From the NCBI GenBank assembly GCA_012719445.1, contig JAAYAH010000233.1, positions 1 to 57,459 of the forward strand: a DNA stretch of 57,459 bases. Reading direction: 5' to 3'. Of this stretch, positions 1 through 9,707 are shown in pieces. This DNA comes from Actinomycetales bacterium (GTDB lineage: Bacteria > Actinomycetota > Actinomycetes > Actinomycetales > Kineosporiaceae). Below the pieces are notes generated by a model. It searched no databases, was not told where the DNA came from, and saw nothing but the letters and a program-made list of their open reading frames with translations. Numbering within the stretch: the first letter of the stretch is position 1; the number at the start of each line of letters is the position of its first letter. Position numbers and translations under genes: made by a program.

Positions 1-253
1 CACCCGGGTGATTCGCGGCGTTCCTCCGGTGTCACCCGACCTGCCGGTCCCGTGACCCGACGGGCCGGTACCGCGGCGGAGGGCCGGCCGGTGGTCATGC
101 GCCCTGCCGGGTGTTCTGTCCCCTCCGGTCACCCGTCGTCACCCCCCTCGCGGATAAGGAATCGGAACGAGGTGCCGATGTTCCCCTGACGGGCTCGAGC
201 CGCCGGTCCCGTCGCGGCTCGCCCAGAGAACAGAGGGAGCAGGGAGGCTGCTG
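1..253. other. Upstream region of the interrupted sensor gene
   Basis: No gene is supported here; open frames on the minus strand lack family features and are shadows. The stretch holds a FliA/WhiG-like promoter motif (155-181) and the ribosome binding site AGGGAGG at 241-247 for the GTG start at 254. A short palindrome (CACCCGGGTG) sits at the left edge. Confidence 0.6.
155..181 (+). promoter_or_regulatory. FliA/WhiG-type promoter candidate
   Basis: TAAG (155-158), a 15-base spacer, then GCCGATGT (174-181). The known consensus for sigma-28/WhiG factors is TAAA-N15/16-GCCGATAA, so six of eight bases of the -10 and three of four of the -35 agree. It lies 72 bases before the start at 254. Closely similar motifs precede the c-di-GMP genes starting at 35777 and 48816. 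The promoter call is inferred; no sigma factor gene is in the window. Confidence 0.5.
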
Positions 254-403
254 GTGGGACGCCCGGTGACGATCGGCGTGCTGACGCCGGTGACGGGCGG
301 GGGGTACTTCGGGAACATCCTCTCCGGGATCGTCCGGGCCGCCGCGGCGGCGGGCGGACGGGTGCTCGCGCTGCAGACCCTGGACCCGGAACGGCACATC
401 GGG

Positions 404-413
404 ATCGAGGTGG
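404..413. repeat. Target-site duplication, left copy
   Basis: ATCGAGGTGG here is repeated exactly at 1849-1858, on the other side of the insertion element. IS256-family elements normally duplicate 8-9 bases, so one or two of the ten may be chance identity. Both copies fall in the same reading frame (I-E-V) of the broken gene. Confidence 0.8.
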
Positions 414-425
414 TCAAGTCCCGGG

Positions 426-440
426 GAGTGGTGTACGGCG
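426..440 (+). repeat. Left terminal inverted repeat core of the IS
   Basis: GAGTGGTGTACGGCG, matched by its perfect reverse complement at 1820-1834. This 15-base core is the binding site expected for the transposase. Confidence 0.75.
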
Positions 441-464
441 TGTCGTCGCGTGATCCTTTGTTGA

Positions 465-1712
465 TCAGGCGCTGAGTGCTGTGGGGGTGGTCACCTCCGG
501 GGGTGTGGTGGTGTCGCCGGGCAGGACGGTGAGTCGGGCGTTCTTGAGGACTTCCAGGCCGAGGTAGCGGCGGCCTTCGATCCACTCGTCGTGTTGTTCG
601 GCCAGGACGGCACCGACCAGGCGGATGACGGCGTCGCGGTCGGGGAAGATCCCGACCACGTCGGTGCGGCGGCGGATCTCCCGGTTCAGCCGTTCCTGGG
701 GGTTGTTGGACCACACCTGGCGCCATACCTGCTTGGGGAAGGCGGTGAAGGCCAGCAGGTCGGCCCGGGCGGCCTCGAGGTGGTCGGCCACCGCCGGGAG
801 GGTGTCGGCCACGGCGGTGATGAGCCGGTCGAACTGGGCGTGCACGGATGAGGCGTCGATCTGGTCGTAGACGCTGTGCAGCATCGCGCGGACCCCGGGC
901 CAGGAGGTCTTGGGACACACACTCATCAGGTTCGCCGCGTAGTGGGTGCGGCACCTCTGCCAGGCAGCCCCAGGCAGTGTGGCCCCGATCGCGCTGGTCA
1001 GCCCGGCGTGGGCGTCGGAGGTGACCAGGCGTACCCCCGACAGGCCGCGGGCAGTCAGGTCCCGGAAGAACGCCAGCCACCCCGCGCCGTCCTCGCTGGT
1101 GGTCACGTGCAGGCCGAGGATCTCCCGGTGGCCGTCGGCGTTGACGCCGGTGGCCACCAGGGCGTGCACGGCCACCACCCGGCCTGCCTCACGGACCTTC
1201 AGCACCAGGGCGTCGGCCGCGACGAAGGTGTAGGGGCCGGCGTCCAACGGCCGGGTGCGGAACGCTTCCACCGCCGCGTCCAGCTCGGCGGCCATCCGTG
1301 AGACCTGCGACCTGGACAGGTTCGTGATCCCCAAGGTCTGGACCAGCTTCTCCATCCGCCGTGTGCTGACTCCGAGCAGGTAGCTGGTGGCCACCACGGA
1401 CGTCAGCGCGGCCTCGGCCCGGCGACGGCGTTGCAGCAGCCAGTCGGGGAAGTACGACCCTGAGCGCAGCTTCGGGATCTCTACCTCCAGGGTGCCGACC
1501 CGGGTATCGAAGCCCCGTGGCCGGTAGCCGTTACGGGAGTTGACCCGCTCCGGGCTGGACACCCCGTAGGGAGCCCCGCAGATCGCGTCGGCCTCGGCCG
1601 ACATCACCGCGTGGATGAACGTGGACAGCATCTGCCGCAGCAGATCCGGCGAGGCAGTGTGCAGCTGCTCCTCCAACAACCGAGCAGCGTCGATACTGGA
1701 CGTGGCGGTCAT
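465..1712 (-). CDS. IS256-family (mutator-type) transposase
   Basis: Catalyses cut-and-paste or copy-type movement of the element it lies in. The protein has 415 residues, normal for the family. The DDE triad is visible as D in F-V-A-A-D-A-L, D in L-V-T-S-D-A-H, and E in the motif [14 protein letters not shown], with the Cys-His motif W-Q-R-C-R-T-H typical of mutator transposases between the second D and the E. The ATG at 1712 was chosen because AAGGAGA (1721-1727) stands eight bases upstream; a longer frame to 1760 would have no such site. No frameshift or internal stop is present, so it appears functional. It is transcribed opposite to the gene it interrupts. Confidence 0.95.
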   Translation of the reverse strand: MTATSSIDAARLLEEQLHTASPDLLRQMLSTFIHAVMSAEADAICGAPYGVSSPERVNSRNGYRPRGFDTRVGTLEVEIPKLRSGSYFPDWLLQRRRRAEAALTSVVATSYLLGVSTRRMEKLVQTLGITNLSRSQVSRMAAELDAAVEAFRTRPLDAGPYTFVAADALVLKVREAGRVVAVHALVATGVNADGHREILGLHVTTSEDGAGWLAFFRDLTARGLSGVRLVTSDAHAGLTSAIGATLPGAAWQRCRTHYAANLMSVCPKTSWPGVRAMLHSVYDQIDASSVHAQFDRLITAVADTLPAVADHLEAARADLLAFTAFPKQVWRQVWSNNPQERLNREIRRRTDVVGIFPDRDAVIRLVGAVLAEQHDEWIEGRRYLGLEVLKNARLTVLPGDTTTPPEVTTPTALSA

Positions 1713-1819
1713 CGCGGTCGTCTCCTTCAAGAGTCTGTGGAAGGTCTCAAGAAGGATCACGCGATGACCGTCCTCATGTCGTGGACGCCACGCCCGTCAC
1801 GGCCTGATCAGCCCGGGCC

Positions 1820-1834
1820 CGCCGTACACCACTC
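1820..1834 (-). repeat. Right terminal inverted repeat core of the IS
   Basis: Exact reverse complement of the 426-440 core. It is followed by CGGGAC at 1837-1842, pairing with GTCCCG at 418-423, and by the second target duplication at 1849-1858. Confidence 0.75.
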
Positions 1835-1848
1835 TGCGGGACGCCACT

Positions 1849-1858
1849 ATCGAGGTGG
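1849..1858. repeat. Target-site duplication, right copy
   Basis: ATCGAGGTGG, identical to 404-413. The sensor-GGDEF reading frame resumes directly here. Confidence 0.8.
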
Positions 1859-4477
1859 CGCTCGACCCGGTCCCTTACCAGACCCGGACGGCGTGGGCGG
1901 TGGCGGACGGGTTCGTGGCGATCAGCACCGCCGTGGACGGGCCCTATCTCCGGAGCCTGCAGCAGGCCGGCAGGCCGGTGGTGCTGGTGAGCCACCGGGT
2001 GGACGGGCTGGCCTGCCCCTCGGTCGCGCCGGACAACCGGGGAGGGACCTCCGGCGCGGTCACCCACCTCGTCCGGCACGGGCACCGGCGCATCGGCTTC
2101 GTCGGCAACCTCGCGCAGAGCGACCTGCAGGAGCGCTACCAGGGCTACCAGGAGGCACTGCGCGCCCACGGCATCACGCCGGAGACCGAGCTGTTCTTCC
2201 CGGCGCCGGACAACCTGGTCACCGGAGGGATCGTCGCCGGCAGGGCCCTGGTCGCCGCAGGGCTCCCGGTGACGGCGGTGGTCGCCGGCACCGACGGCAA
2301 CGGGATCGGCGTCCTCCGGGCCCTCCGCGAGGCGGGCAGGTCGGCCCCGGACGACCTCGCCGTGATCGGGTTCGACGACTCGGACGAGGCCACCCGCTCC
2401 GATCCCCCGCTGTCGTCCGTCAGCGTCCACGTCGACCATCTCGGCGAGCTCGCCGCCGGCCTGCTGCTGCGGGCGGTGGCCGGGGAGTCGGTACCGCCGG
2501 TCGTGCACTCCGGCTCGGCCACCCTGAAGACGCGCGGTTCGTGCGGCTGCCTGCCCGGCACGGTCCAGGAACCGGATCTCCCGGACGGCGGGACCTCCGC
2601 CCGGGAGCGGCTGGCGATCCGGCTGCGCACGGTGCTCTCCCCCGAACCCGCGCCCCCGCCGTCCGTGGAACGCCGGCTGGCCGAGGGGACCGACGCCGCG
2701 ATCTCCCTCTTCGCCCACGGCGTCCGCGACGAGACCGGGCGCAGGGACCTCCGCCGGCTGGCCGGGGCGGTGCACGCCCTCGCTCCCCGCTACCAGGTGG
2801 TCCGGGACACGATGACCGTGCTGCGGGCCTACCTCGACGATCTCTCCGCGCCGCCACGACCCGGCGACTCCTCCCCGCGACTCCGCCAGGGAGGCCCCGA
2901 CGGCGACCCGCCCGGCCCTGCCCACGAACCGGGCCGCCCCGCGCTCGAGGAGGCGATGCTGGAGCTCGCGCTGACGGTCGCGGCCCAGGACTCCGCCCGC
3001 AACGACCGGGTGCGCACCACCCTGTACCGGCACCTGTCCTCGCAGTACGACGTCACCGCCGCCCTGCTCGGCTCGGACGACGACCCGACGACGCTGTCCT
3101 GGCTGCAGTGGACGGACGTCCCCTTCGGCTGCCTCGCCGCAGTGCCGGACGCCGACCCGGCTCCCGCCTCCCCCGCCGTGGGTCCCGAGCCGGACGGCCC
3201 CGAGGCGGGGGACGACGCACCGCTCCCCGCCGTGGCCGACCCGGCCGAGACGCTCACCGTCGCCGGGGTCCACGGTGACGGGCTGAGCCCGTTGCTCGGG
3301 CGCCGGATACCCATCGAGGAGTTCCCGCCGCCCGAGCTCACCGACCGGCTGGACACCGCAGCCGGCGAGGTGCTCTACGTGCTGGCGGTCCGCTCCGGGA
3401 CCATGCGCTGGGGGATCCTCGCCGCTCCGGGCCCCATCGACGTCTGGGCCGTGCACGACCGCGAGGTGTTCAACCACCTCGCCGCGCAGCTGTGCATCGC
3501 GCTCCGGCAGCGGTCCCAGCGGCAGGAGCTGACCGCGGCCTACCACCGGACCCGCCAACTGGCGGAGAACCTGCGGATCAGCGAGGAGCGCTACGCCCTG
3601 GCCGTCCAGGCGGCCAACGACGGCCTGTGGGACTGGGACCTCGACCGGGACACCGTCTTCTACTCCGACCGGTGGGACCGGATGCTCGGCTGCCAGGACC
3701 AGCCGCACGAACCGTCACCGAAACGGTGGCTGGACCGGGTGCACCCCGACGACCTGGACGCCCTCGAACAGGCCGTCGCCGACTGCCGCCACGGCCGGAC
3801 CTCCATCCTCGAGTACGAGCACCGGCTCAGGACGGCCGACGGCACCCACCGGTGGATGCTGTGCCGGGCCCTGGTCGTCCACGGGGAGGGCGGCCGTCCC
3901 GCCCGCCTGGTCGGATCGCTCACCGACATCGACGACCGCCGCCGGCTGGAGGAACGCCTGCGCCACGGAGCGCTCTACGACGAGCTCACCGGACTGGCCA
4001 ACCGCAAGCTCTTCCTGGAACGCCTCGCCGCGGTCCTCGCCGAACACCGCGCCGGAGCAACGGGACGCTTCGCCGTCCTGTTCGGAGACCTCGACGGGTT
4101 CAAGCAGGTCAACGACACCCTCGGCCACTCCGTCGGCGACCTCCTGCTCGCCACGGTCGCCACCCGGCTCACCGAGTCGGTGCGCGCCAAGGACCTGGCC
4201 GCCCGGATGGGCGGCGACGAGTTCGCCGTCCTGGTCACCGATGTCGGCGAAGCCGACCCGCACGACCTCGGCGAGGTCGCCGACCGGATCCGCGCCGCCG
4301 TGTCCCGGCCCTACCTGCTGGAGGGACACGAGGTACGGATAGGGATGAGCATCGGGATCGCCGTCAGCGACCAGGGGCACCTCGACGCCAGCGACATGCT
4401 CCGCGCCGCCGACGGCGAGATGTACCGGGAGAAGTCCAGGAGCCGCCAACCCGTCCGGTGAGCGCGGGACACGTCCC

Positions 4478-4495
4478 GTCCGGCCGCCGCCGGAC
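4478..4495. terminator. Possible weak terminator between convergent genes
   Basis: GTCCGGC, loop CGCC, GCCGGAC forms a 7-base-pair stem just after the stop at 4461 and ahead of the convergent thioredoxin-like gene. There is no U-tract, which is usual in such GC-rich genomes. Confidence 0.35.
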
Positions 4496-4545
4496 CGGGG
4501 GACGGGCGGGGTGACGGACCGGGCGACGGGACGGGCGCCCCCCGG

Positions 4546-5091
4546 TCACTCCCGCCACTTGATCGAGCAGCCCATGCTGGGGACGTGCGGCTCGGGAACC
4601 GGCTCCCCCGCCAGCACCCGCTCGATCGCGTCGCGGAGGGCGGCGCCGGTGACGGGCCGGCCGTTGCCGGGGGTCGAGTCGTCGAAGGCCCCGCGGTAGG
4701 CGAGGTCACGCCGCGCGTCGTAGAGGAAGAAGTCCGGGGTGCACGCCGCCTGAAACTCCCGGCCGAGGCGCTGGTCGGTGTCCACCAGGTAGGGGAAGGT
4801 CCACCCCGCCCGTCGCACCTGCTCGGCCAGCGCCTCCGGCCGGTCCTCGGGATAGGCCTCGGCGTCGTTGGTGCAGATGCCCACGGCGGCGAGGTCCGGG
4901 TAGCGTGCGACGAGCTCACCGAGCCGGAGCTCGACGTGGCGGACGTAGGGGCAGTGGTTGCACAGGAACGCCACGAGCAGGGCTGGTGCGGCCGCGAGGT
5001 CGTCCCGCCGGAGGGTCGTCCCGGTGAGGTCGGGCAGCGCGAAGTCCGGCGCCGGGGTGCCGAGGGGAACCATGGAGGAGGGAACAGCCAT
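4546..5091 (-). CDS. Thioredoxin-like / AhpC-TSA family redox protein
   Basis: A 181-residue cytoplasmic protein of the redoxin family. It opens with the typical [10 protein letters not shown] stretch and has a C-x-x-C centre (C-N-H-C-P-Y-V) near residue 45, followed by the thioredoxin-fold cis-proline region T-P-D-F-F-L-Y-D. This matches the group annotated as thioredoxin family proteins with a C-N-H-C-P motif, of unproven substrate. The ATG at 5091 is preceded by AGGG about eight bases upstream; a GTG at 5100 and an ATG at 5073 are alternatives. The gene is divergent from the oxoprolinase starting at 5113, leaving about 20 bases, so the two promoters must overlap. Family assignment is firm, physiological role is not. 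Confidence 0.85.
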   Translation of the reverse strand: MAVPSSMVPLGTPAPDFALPDLTGTTLRRDDLAAAPALLVAFLCNHCPYVRHVELRLGELVARYPDLAAVGICTNDAEAYPEDRPEALAEQVRRAGWTFPYLVDTDQRLGREFQAACTPDFFLYDARRDLAYRGAFDDSTPGNGRPVTGAALRDAIERVLAGEPVPEPHVPSMGCSIKWRE

Positions 5092-5112
5092 GCCCGTCAC
5101 CCTAGGGACCCG

Positions 5113-8100
5113 GTGAACGGCCGTCACCCCGGCGGACCCGGCACCGGGTCGCAGCCGCTCGCCCCGGCCCGCCCTGCGGATCCCGCCCGGACGGACGGGC
5201 GGGACGGTCGCTGGCAGTTCTGGGTCGACCGGGGCGGCACCTTCACCGACATCGTGGCCAGGAGGCCCGACGGCTGCCTGGTGACCCGGAAGCTGCTCTC
5301 GGAGAACCCGGCCCGCTACGACGACGCCGCGGTCGCCGGTATCCGGGCACTGCTCGGGCTCGCCGACGGTGACCCGTTCCCCGCCGACCGGGTCGACGCG
5401 GTGCGGATGGGCACCACGGTGGCGACCAATGCCCTGCTGGAGCGCACCGGCGAGCCGACCGTGCTCGTCGTCACCCGCGGCTTCCGCGACGCCCTGCGGA
5501 TCGGCCACCAGAGCAGGCCGCGGCTGTTCGACCGGCACATCCGGCTGCCCCGGCCGCTGTACGACCGGGTGGTCGAGGTCGACGAGCGGCTCACGGCGGA
5601 CGGCACCGTCCTCCGTGCCCCCGACCTCGACCGGCTCGCCGAGGAGCTGCGCCGGGCCGGGGAGGACGGGTTCACCGCGGTCGCGGTGGCCTGCCTGCAC
5701 AGCCACCTCCACCCCGGGCACGAGCAGGCCGTCTGCCGACTGGCCCGTCGGCTCGGCTTCACCCAGGTCTCCGGCTCCGCCGAGACCGCGGCCATGATGC
5801 GGCTGGTCCCCCGCGGTGACACCACCGTCGTCGACGCCTACCTCTCCCCCGTGCTGCGTCGCTACGTCCGCGGCGTCCGGTCCCGGCTGCCCGGAGTCCG
5901 GCTGATGTTCATGCAGTCCAACGGCGGGCTGGTCGAGGCGGGCGGGTTCCGGGGCAAGGACGCCGTGCTGTCCGGACCGGCCGGCGGGATCGCGGGCATG
6001 GCGCACCTGGCCGCACGGGCCGGGTTCACCCGGGCGATCGGTTTCGACATGGGCGGGACCTCGACCGACGTGTCGCACTTCGCCGGGGAGTACGAGCGGG
6101 TCTTCGACACCGAGGTCGCCGGGGTCCGGCTGTGCTCGCCGATGCTGGAGATCCACACCGTCGCGGCCGGTGGCGGTTCGGTGCTGCGCTTCGACGACGG
6201 CCGCTACCAGGTCGGCCCCGCCTCGGCCGGAGCGGTGCCGGGCCCGGCGTGCTACCGGGGCGGCGGGCCGCTCACGGTCACCGACGCCAACGTGGTGCTC
6301 GGCCGGATCCGGCCCGAGCACTTCCCGCCGACCTTCGGGCCGGACGGCGACCAGCCGCTGGACGTCGAGACCCCACGGAGGCTCTTCGCCGGGCTCGCGG
6401 CCCGGATCTCCGCCGAGACGGGGACGGTGCCGGCCGCCGAGCTCACCCCGGAGCGGGTCGCGGAGGGATTCCTCCGGGTGGCCGTCGCCAACATGGCCAC
6501 CGCGGTGAAGCGGATCTCCGTCCAGAGGGGGCACGACGTCACCCGCTACGCGCTGGTGACGTTCGGCGGGGCCGGCGGCCAGCACGCCTGCGCGGTCGCC
6601 GACGCGCTGGGCATGCGCACCGTGCTGGTGCCGCCGATGGCCGGGGTGCTCTCCGCGCTGGGGATCGGCCTCGCGGACGTCGTCGCCATCCGGCAGCGGT
6701 CGGTCGAGACCGTGCTCGACGCCGCCGCGACGACCGCCCTGACCCGGGCCGCGGACGCCGCCGAGGAGTCGGCGCGCGCCGAGCTGGTCGACGAGGGGGT
6801 CCCGGCCGGGCGGATCCGGACCGTGCGCCGGGTGCGGGTGCGGTACCAGGGCACCGACACCGCGCACCCGGTCGAGCTGGGTTCCGTCGCCACCATGACG
6901 GCGGCCTTCGAGGCGGTCCACCGGCGCCTGTACTCCTTCACCATGGATCGGCCGCTGATCGCGGAGTCGGTCGTGGTCGAGGCCGTGGCCGCCGCGGATC
7001 CTCCCGACCTGACGGCTCCCCTGACCACCGGCACCCCACCGCCGGCGGCCGCGCGGTCCACCCCGTCGTCGGTCTCACCGTCGGTCTCACCGTCGGTCTC
7101 ACCGCCGGCCTCGACGACGACCGCACCGCCCGGCGCGACGGCGACCGCGCGGCTGCACTGCGCCGGCGCCTGGCGCGACGTCCCGCTGCACCGAAGGGCC
7201 GACCTGCGACCGGGGACGGCCGTCGACGGGCCTGCGATCGTCGTCGAACCGGACTCGACCACCGTCGTCGACCCCGGGTGGCGGGCCGAGGCGACGCCGG
7301 AGGGGCAGCTCCTCGTCCGGCGGCCGACGCCGCGGGAGGGGGACACCGCAACGACCGCCGTCGACCCGGTCCTGCTGGAGGTCTTCAGCAACCTCTTCAT
7401 GTCCATCGCGGAGCAGATGGGGGCCCGGCTGGAGTCGACGGCCCAGTCGGTGAACATCCGGGAGCGCCGCGACTTCTCCTGCGCGCTGTTCGACCCCGAC
7501 GGCAACCTCGTCGCCAACGCCCCGCACATCCCGGTCCACCTCGGGTCCATGGGTGCCACGGTCCGGGAGGTCCTCCGGCGCCGCGGCGGGAGCCTCCGTC
7601 CCGGCGACGTCGTCGCCGTCAACGATCCTTACCACGGCGGGACCCACCTGCCCGACGTCACCGTGGTCACCCCTGTCTTCGCCGGGGACGTCACCACAGG
7701 GGACGACGCGGGGGACGTCGCCGGTGGCGCCGACCTGGACGGGACCGACCGGGACCGGTCCCGGCTCCTGTTCCTCGTCGCGACCAGGGGCCACCACGCG
7801 GAGATCGGCGGTGTCACCCCGGGGTCCATGCCGGCCGGGAGCACGTCCGTGCACGAGGAGGGGGTGCTGTTCGACGACTGGCTGCTGCTGGAGCGCGGGC
7901 GCTTCCGGGAGGCGGAGACCCTGCGGCTGCTCACCGCGCCGCCGCACCCGTCGCGCGACCCGTCGACCAACCTCGCCGACCTGCGCGCCCAGGTCGCGGC
8001 GAACGCCAAGGGGGTCGAGGAGATCGCGGCGATGATCGGGCAGTACGGGGTCGACGTCGTGCAGGCCTACCTGCGGCACGTCCAGGACAACGCGGAGGAG

Positions 8101-9060
8101 GCGGTGCGGCGCGCCGTCGAGCGGCTCGTCGACGGGGAGTTCCGCTATCGGACGGACACCGGAGCGGTCATCGCGGTGCAGGTCACCGTCGACCGCGCGG
8201 CCCGCACCGCCACCATCGACTTCACCGGGACCTCGGCGCAGCTTGACGGCAACCTCAACGCGCCGTCCGCCGTGGTCACGGCCGCCGTCCTGTACGTGTT
8301 CCGCACCCTGGTCCCCGACGACATCCCGCTCAACGACGGGTGCCTGCGCCCGCTGCGGCTCGTGATCCCCGAGCCGTCGATGCTCGCCCCCGCGTACCCG
8401 GCAGCCGTCGTCGCGGGCAACGTCGAGACGTCGCAGGCGATCGTCGGTGCCCTCTACGGCGCCCTCGGCGTCCAGGCGGAGGGCTCGGGCACGATGAACA
8501 ACGTCAGCTTCGGCAACGACCGGTTCCAGTACTACGAGACGGTGGCCTCCGGCTCCGGAGCCGGAGAGGGGTTCGACGGCACGTCCGCGGTGCAGACCCA
8601 CATGACCAACTCCCGGCTGACCGACCCGGAGGTGCTGGAGTCACGGTTCCCGGTGCTGGTGGAGGAGTTCTCGGTGCGCCGCGACAGCGGGGGGTCCGGG
8701 CGGTGGCGCGGCGGGGACGGGACCGTGCGCCGGATCCGGTTCCTCGACACGATGACCGTGAGCACGCTGTCGAGCCACCGCCGGGTGCCGCCGTACGGCC
8801 TGCGCGGCGGCTCGCCAGGGGCGCCGGGCGCCAACCGGGTCGCCCGGGCGGACGCCGGCGTCGAGGACCTGGGCGGGTGCGGCTCGACCGTCGTGCACCC
8901 CGGTGACGTGCTGGTCGTGGAGACCCCTGGCGGCGGAGGCTACGGCCGACCGGTTCCCCCGACCTCGCGGAGCCTCCCGGTCCCGACGTCGAAGACGAAC
9001 CCCCTGACGGCGTCCCGGTGCGGGAGGAAGGGGCTCGCCGCGATCCGGGCGACGGACTGA
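5113..9060 (+). CDS. Fused hydantoinase A/B protein (5-oxoprolinase type)
   Basis: A 1315-residue protein of the HyuA-HyuB fusion family. These enzymes use ATP to open 5-oxo-L-proline or hydantoin rings. The HyuA half starts with [10 protein letters not shown] and carries the nucleotide-binding motif F-D-M-G-G-T-S-T-D near residue 310. The HyuB half begins near residue 755 ([11 protein letters not shown]) and contains [12 protein letters not shown] and the terminal glycine-rich G-G-G-G-Y-G. Odd points: an S-V-S-P repeat linker near residue 653 (three exact 12-base units at 7069-7104), an acidic insertion after the N-D-P-Y motif, and a 40-residue C-terminal tail after the usual end, read antisense through the carbonic anhydrase gene. 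GTG 5113 was chosen as the start because it gives a family-like N-terminus; frames further upstream are antisense to the neighbour. Substrate (oxoproline or a hydantoin) is not decidable here. Confidence 0.88.
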   Translation: MNGRHPGGPGTGSQPLAPARPADPARTDGRDGRWQFWVDRGGTFTDIVARRPDGCLVTRKLLSENPARYDDAAVAGIRALLGLADGDPFPADRVDAVRMGTTVATNALLERTGEPTVLVVTRGFRDALRIGHQSRPRLFDRHIRLPRPLYDRVVEVDERLTADGTVLRAPDLDRLAEELRRAGEDGFTAVAVACLHSHLHPGHEQAVCRLARRLGFTQVSGSAETAAMMRLVPRGDTTVVDAYLSPVLRRYVRGVRSRLPGVRLMFMQSNGGLVEAGGFRGKDAVLSGPAGGIAGMAHLAARAGFTRAIGFDMGGTSTDVSHFAGEYERVFDTEVAGVRLCSPMLEIHTVAAGGGSVLRFDDGRYQVGPASAGAVPGPACYRGGGPLTVTDANVVLGRIRPEHFPPTFGPDGDQPLDVETPRRLFAGLAARISAETGTVPAAELTPERVAEGFLRVAVANMATAVKRISVQRGHDVTRYALVTFGGAGGQHACAVADALGMRTVLVPPMAGVLSALGIGLADVVAIRQRSVETVLDAAATTALTRAADAAEESARAELVDEGVPAGRIRTVRRVRVRYQGTDTAHPVELGSVATMTAAFEAVHRRLYSFTMDRPLIAESVVVEAVAAADPPDLTAPLTTGTPPPAAARSTPSSVSPSVSPSVSPPASTTTAPPGATATARLHCAGAWRDVPLHRRADLRPGTAVDGPAIVVEPDSTTVVDPGWRAEATPEGQLLVRRPTPREGDTATTAVDPVLLEVFSNLFMSIAEQMGARLESTAQSVNIRERRDFSCALFDPDGNLVANAPHIPVHLGSMGATVREVLRRRGGSLRPGDVVAVNDPYHGGTHLPDVTVVTPVFAGDVTTGDDAGDVAGGADLDGTDRDRSRLLFLVATRGHHAEIGGVTPGSMPAGSTSVHEEGVLFDDWLLLERGRFREAETLRLLTAPPHPSRDPSTNLADLRAQVAANAKGVEEIAAMIGQYGVDVVQAYLRHVQDNAEEAVRRAVERLVDGEFRYRTDTGAVIAVQVTVDRAARTATIDFTGTSAQLDGNLNAPSAVVTAAVLYVFRTLVPDDIPLNDGCLRPLRLVIPEPSMLAPAYPAAVVAGNVETSQAIVGALYGALGVQAEGSGTMNNVSFGNDRFQYYETVASGSGAGEGFDGTSAVQTHMTNSRLTDPEVLESRFPVLVEEFSVRRDSGGSGRWRGGDGTVRRIRFLDTMTVSTLSSHRRVPPYGLRGGSPGAPGANRVARADAGVEDLGGCGSTVVHPGDVLVVETPGGGGYGRPVPPTSRSLPVPTSKTNPLTASRCGRKGLAAIRATD
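7069..7104 (+). repeat. Three exact 12-base tandem repeats in the oxoprolinase gene
   Basis: TCGGTCTCACCG occurs three times in a row and encodes S-V-S-P three times inside a Pro/Ser/Thr/Ala-rich linker. The unit is a multiple of three, so copy-number change would not break the frame. Confidence 0.9.
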
Positions 9061-9443
9061 CGCACGTCCTCGTCGAGGTCGGTGAAGGACTCCGCGGCCC
9101 ACGGGGGCTTGAGCCCGGTCTCGTCCTGGACGGTCCGCCGGAACGTGTCGTCGGTGAAGGTGAGCATCCCGCAGTCGGTGTGGTGGATCAGAACGATCTC
9201 GTCGGTGCCGAGCAGGCGCTGGCTGATCGCCAGGGAGCGGATCACGTCGTCGGTGACGACGCCCCCGGCGTTGCGGATGACGTGGGCCTCCCCGGTGCCG
9301 AGGCCGAGCAGGGCGTAGACGTCGAGCCGGGCGTCCATGCACGCGACGACCGCGAGACGACGCGACGGCTGCATCGACAGGGAACCGGCGAAGTTCCGGG
9401 CGTACCGCTCGTTGTCGGCCAGACACTCGTCGGTCACGCTCAC
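8940..9443 (-). CDS. Beta-class carbonic anhydrase
   Basis: Interconverts CO2 and bicarbonate in the cytoplasm. The 167-residue length fits the short actinobacterial type, and the sequence recalls mycobacterial Rv1284 closely. Zinc ligands are visible: Cys in V-A-C-M-D-A-R (with the Asp-Arg dyad), then His and Cys in [10 protein letters not shown]. Start GTG at 9443 follows CTGGAGGACATC, an AGGAGG-like site about five bases away. The last 121 bases overlap the 3' end of the convergent oxoprolinase gene, an unusually long antisense overlap. It shares a 264-base intergenic region with the divergent regulator at 9708. Confidence 0.93.
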   Translation of the reverse strand: MSVTDECLADNERYARNFAGSLSMQPSRRLAVVACMDARLDVYALLGLGTGEAHVIRNAGGVVTDDVIRSLAISQRLLGTDEIVLIHHTDCGMLTFTDDTFRRTVQDETGLKPPWAAESFTDLDEDVRQSVARIAASPFLPHRDAVRGFVFDVGTGRLREVGGTGRP

Positions 9444-9489
9444 GATGTCCTCCAGGACGACGGGCGGATCGCGCGGACGATCCGGACGG

Positions 9490-9525
9490 TCCGGTGCTGC
9501 CGGGGCTTCCGGTGTTGCCGGGTTT
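9490..9525. repeat. Imperfect 18-base tandem repeat in a divergent promoter region
   Basis: TCCGGTGCTGCCGGGGCT is followed at once by a copy with three changes. It lies between the carbonic anhydrase and the DUF5753 regulator, so it could hold paired regulator sites or be a chance product of GC-rich sequence. Confidence 0.5.
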
Positions 9526-9707
9526 CAGTGTTCCCCGGCTGCCCGGATGCGACCACCCGAGCCGCCACCGGGGACGGCCCGAGGGACGTCGACCGAGCGC
9601 GACCCCCGGGAAGGTCTCCCAGGGATCTGCTGCGGACCGGTACCTGTCGGACCCGGGTGGAATGATCCGATCAGGCGCGGGGGCGCCGGTTCTCCGGGAG
9701 GTGGGGC

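Larger units (their letters stand above)
414..1848 (-). mobile_element. IS256-family insertion sequence, about 1.43 kb
   Basis: The element carries one transposase gene (465-1712, minus strand) between imperfect terminal inverted repeats. The shared repeat core is GAGTGGTGTACGGCG at 426-440, with its exact reverse complement at 1820-1834. Further out GTCCCG (418-423) and CGGGAC (1837-1842) also pair, so the repeat is about 23 bases with two mismatches. Outermost ends are uncertain by a few bases. The ATCGAGGTGG direct repeat on both sides marks it as a simple insertion into the sensor-GGDEF gene. Intact ends and an intact transposase suggest a recent, potentially active copy. Confidence 0.85.
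254..4461 (+). pseudogene. LacI-type sensor-PAS-GGDEF protein, interrupted by an insertion sequence
   Basis: Before interruption this encoded about 920 residues. The 5' piece (254-413) starts at GTG after AGGGAGG with a 6-base spacer and gives the first strand of a periplasmic-binding-like fold. The 3' piece continues in frame from 1849 to 4461; a GTG at 1855 could restart translation, but without about 50 N-terminal sensor residues. Removing 404-1848 restores one frame reading I-E-V-A-L-D-P, which aligns with the intact paralogue at 48816. Domain order: HTH-less LacI-type sensor ending in an S-C-G-C motif, linker, PAS-like fold (about 3580-3945), and GGDEF with the intact M-G-G-D-E-F signature near 4206-4223. 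The product would be a diguanylate cyclase making c-di-GMP in response to a bound small molecule. Unlike its paralogue it has no EAL domain. The GGDEF half may still be expressed. Confidence 0.85.

Noticed and set aside
1774-3708. Long minus-strand open frame of 644 codons
   Set aside because: It is the antisense of the sensor-GGDEF gene. Its translation has no domain motif and an atypical Arg/Gly/Val composition; GC-rich DNA leaves such frames open.
5092-6921. N-terminal extension of the thioredoxin-like protein on the minus strand
   Set aside because: The extra residues are antisense to the oxoprolinase and unlike any redoxin; starts at 5091 or close by fit the family.
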